Shown piece after piece: positions 14,226-15,103 of a DNA stretch of 15,103 nt (position 1 is its first letter; the number at the start of each line of letters is the position of its first letter). A program made the translations under genes and the position numbers. The stretch comes from a bacterium UBA3734. GTDB lineage: Bacteria > Bacteroidota > Bacteroidia > Bacteroidales > Bacteroidaceae. Location: assembly GCA_002372575.1 (NCBI GenBank), contig DFHC01000114.1, forward strand, positions 1 through 15,103, read 5' to 3'. The notes under the pieces are model-generated. The model searched no databases. It was not told where the DNA came from and saw only the letters and a program-made list of their open reading frames with translations.

Positions 14226-14975
14226 TCAGTCTTCTGGAAGATGAACGTTTTTCACGTATCGGCGCAGTGTGTCGGCCAGCGACTGGCGTTCATGCTGCAT
14301 TTCGGCCATGGCGGACTGCACGGGGTCGAAGCTCAGGTAGATTTCATCGCTTTGAGAATCGAAAGCAAGCTGTTTCCACACGGCGAGCAGGAAGTAGGCC
14401 GCATCGCGATTGTCATTGATTTCAAACGAGTTACAGAAGCGAAAGCGGTTCGCATCGAAGCAAAACGCCTCGAGCCGCTTGTCGTGCAGGTGGGCGAAAA
14501 GCCTGTTGCGCTTCCCGTGGCGGTTCTGCTGGTACGACTGGGTCCAAACGTCCTGCATCAAGTGCTCGTAGCTGACGTTCTCAAAATGGTCTTCGATGAC
14601 AAGTCGAAGGTCGCTGTTCAGCTGATAGACCACGACGGCATTGAGGCTGTCCATCACGTTGTGCATCACCGTGGCCTGCTCGTGGAGCTCGCCGTGGTGG
14701 CCGTGGGTCTGCTGGAAGAGCATTGCGGCCTGCTGTTCGTCGAACTCGCGCAGCGGCACCATCAGTGCGGGTGAGTCCACGAGCACGCGAGCGCCCTGGA
14801 AATCTTGAGCGGGCAGCGTATTTTGCTGAAACGCCTCGCGCAGGTTGGCTGCCATTGACATCTTGCTCTTCAGCGTGTAAGGTTCGAAGGCTGCTCCGGC
14901 GGCGAAAGCCAATGAATTGTGGCCAATGCGAATCGTCAGCCTATGATTGGTATTCTCCATTTTCGTAGTGTTCAT
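14226..14975 (-). CDS. DUF3822 family protein
   Basis: This 249-residue soluble protein has no signal peptide or membrane segment. I assign it to DUF3822 from its features and position: it starts with HRLTIRIGHNSLAFA, continues with YTLKSKMSMAANLREAF, and directly precedes rsmD, a pairing that is common in Bacteroidetes. The family is thought to have an actin/ASKHA-like fold, but its role is unknown. Its constant partnership with rsmD hints at ribosome or RNA work, which is inference only. The ATG at 14975 comes immediately after the TAA of the small upstream gene. A second in-frame ATG at 14960 is also possible. No catalytic motif is recognisable. Confidence 0.75.
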   Translation of the reverse strand: MNTTKMENTNHRLTIRIGHNSLAFAAGAAFEPYTLKSKMSMAANLREAFQQNTLPAQDFQGARVLVDSPALMVPLREFDEQQAAMLFQQTHGHHGELHEQATVMHNVMDSLNAVVVYQLNSDLRLVIEDHFENVSYEHLMQDVWTQSYQQNRHGKRNRLFAHLHDKRLEAFCFDANRFRFCNSFEINDNRDAAYFLLAVWKQLAFDSQSDEIYLSFDPVQSAMAEMQHERQSLADTLRRYVKNVHLPED

Positions 14976-15065
14976 TTATGGGTTTACGATGCTGAGCACG
15001 CACAATGCGGCGAGAACGACGACACAGAGCACGAGCAGCAGTCGGTGGTTGAAAAATTCCTTCAT
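14976..15065 (-). CDS. Small single-helix membrane protein (29 aa; 32 aa if the first ATG is used)
   Basis: On the - strand the ATG at 15065 begins MKEFFNHR, followed by a hydrophobic stretch of about 18 residues (LLLVLCVVVLAALCVLSI) and the end VNP. An in-frame ATG at 15074 would add three residues (MRG). I prefer the inner start because the -7 box ends 19 bp before it, as at other promoters here, but only 10 bp before the outer one. The basic N-terminus and single helix suggest an inner-membrane micropeptide. Its TAA is followed at once by the ATG of the DUF3822 gene (TAAATG), so it is probably the first gene of the DUF3822-rsmD operon. I recognise no family. The alternative is an untranslated leader that happens to be open. 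Confidence 0.55.
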   Translation of the reverse strand: MKEFFNHRLLLVLCVVVLAALCVLSIVNP

Positions 15066-15084
15066 TCCCCTCATTTTTTGCTTG

Positions 15085-15092
15085 CAAAGTTA
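15085..15092 (-). promoter_or_regulatory. -7 promoter box of the DUF3822-rsmD operon
   Basis: On the - strand 15092-15085 is TAACTTTG, identical to the -7 boxes of argR and dnaG. The matching -33 element would lie beyond the window edge (around 15113) and cannot be checked. Transcription would start about 3-8 bases after the box, just ahead of the small membrane-protein gene. Confidence 0.65.
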
Positions 15093-15103
15093 CGAAAAGT
15101 CGA

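Noticed and set aside
1..15103. A defence island, prophage, insertion sequence, CRISPR array, tRNA or riboswitch
   Set aside because: I looked on both strands and in all spacers and found no transposase or integrase motifs, regular spacer-repeat arrays, cloverleaf-like sequence or recognisable riboswitch core. The longest spacer without a firm gene is 222 bp (5550-5771).

Overview
The window looks like ordinary chromosomal housekeeping DNA from a member of the Bacteroidales, most likely Prevotella or a close relative. The main evidence is promoter grammar. The octamer TAACTTTG, which fits the Bacteroidetes -7 consensus TAnnTTTG, occurs ahead of argR, ahead of dnaG and ahead of a small gene at the right edge. 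Variants precede the GH92 gene and the M23 peptidase gene. Clear Shine-Dalgarno sequences are largely absent at gene starts. Gene content agrees: a GH92 glycosidase, a CPA2 antiporter of Bacteroidetes-like layout, and a DUF3822 gene next to rsmD. The genus is an inference.

Layout, left to right. Positions 3-56 hold the last 17 codons of an unidentified gene, followed by a repeat-rich spacer. On the + strand come pepT (peptidase T) and a cation:proton antiporter that overlap by one base (TGATG). Next is argR with its own promoter and probable operators, then a 63-residue PspC-domain protein. A hairpin with T-runs on both sides closes the rightward block and also the leftward block that meets it. 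The leftward block, read from its promoter, is GH92 glycosidase, recG 9 bp later, a spacer carrying a second repeat tract, and an M23/LysM secreted peptidase with its own promoter and leader of about 100 nt. GH92 and dnaG are divergent, with back-to-back promoters in 125 bp. To the right, dnaG (primase) is followed by cardiolipin synthase. These converge, with only 10 bp between stop codons, on a leftward operon of a tiny membrane protein, a DUF3822 protein and rsmD.

The genes cover core functions: peptide breakdown (pepT), ion homeostasis, arginine regulation, envelope upkeep (M23/LysM, PspC, cardiolipin synthase), replication and repair (dnaG, recG), 16S rRNA methylation (rsmD) and glycan trimming (GH92). 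I see no transposase, integrase, CRISPR array, tRNA, rRNA or defence island, and no convincing new multi-gene system.

The points most worth a second look are small. ArgR has lost the Asp-Asp pair that normally contacts arginine. Two symmetric sites flank its promoter. Cardiolipin synthase starts at TTG and overlaps a three-codon ATG ORF. A 29-32 residue single-helix protein abuts DUF3822. One family of AGTTAAGG/GGAGTC-type short repeats lies in two spacers and apparently also in frame inside the GH92 gene.
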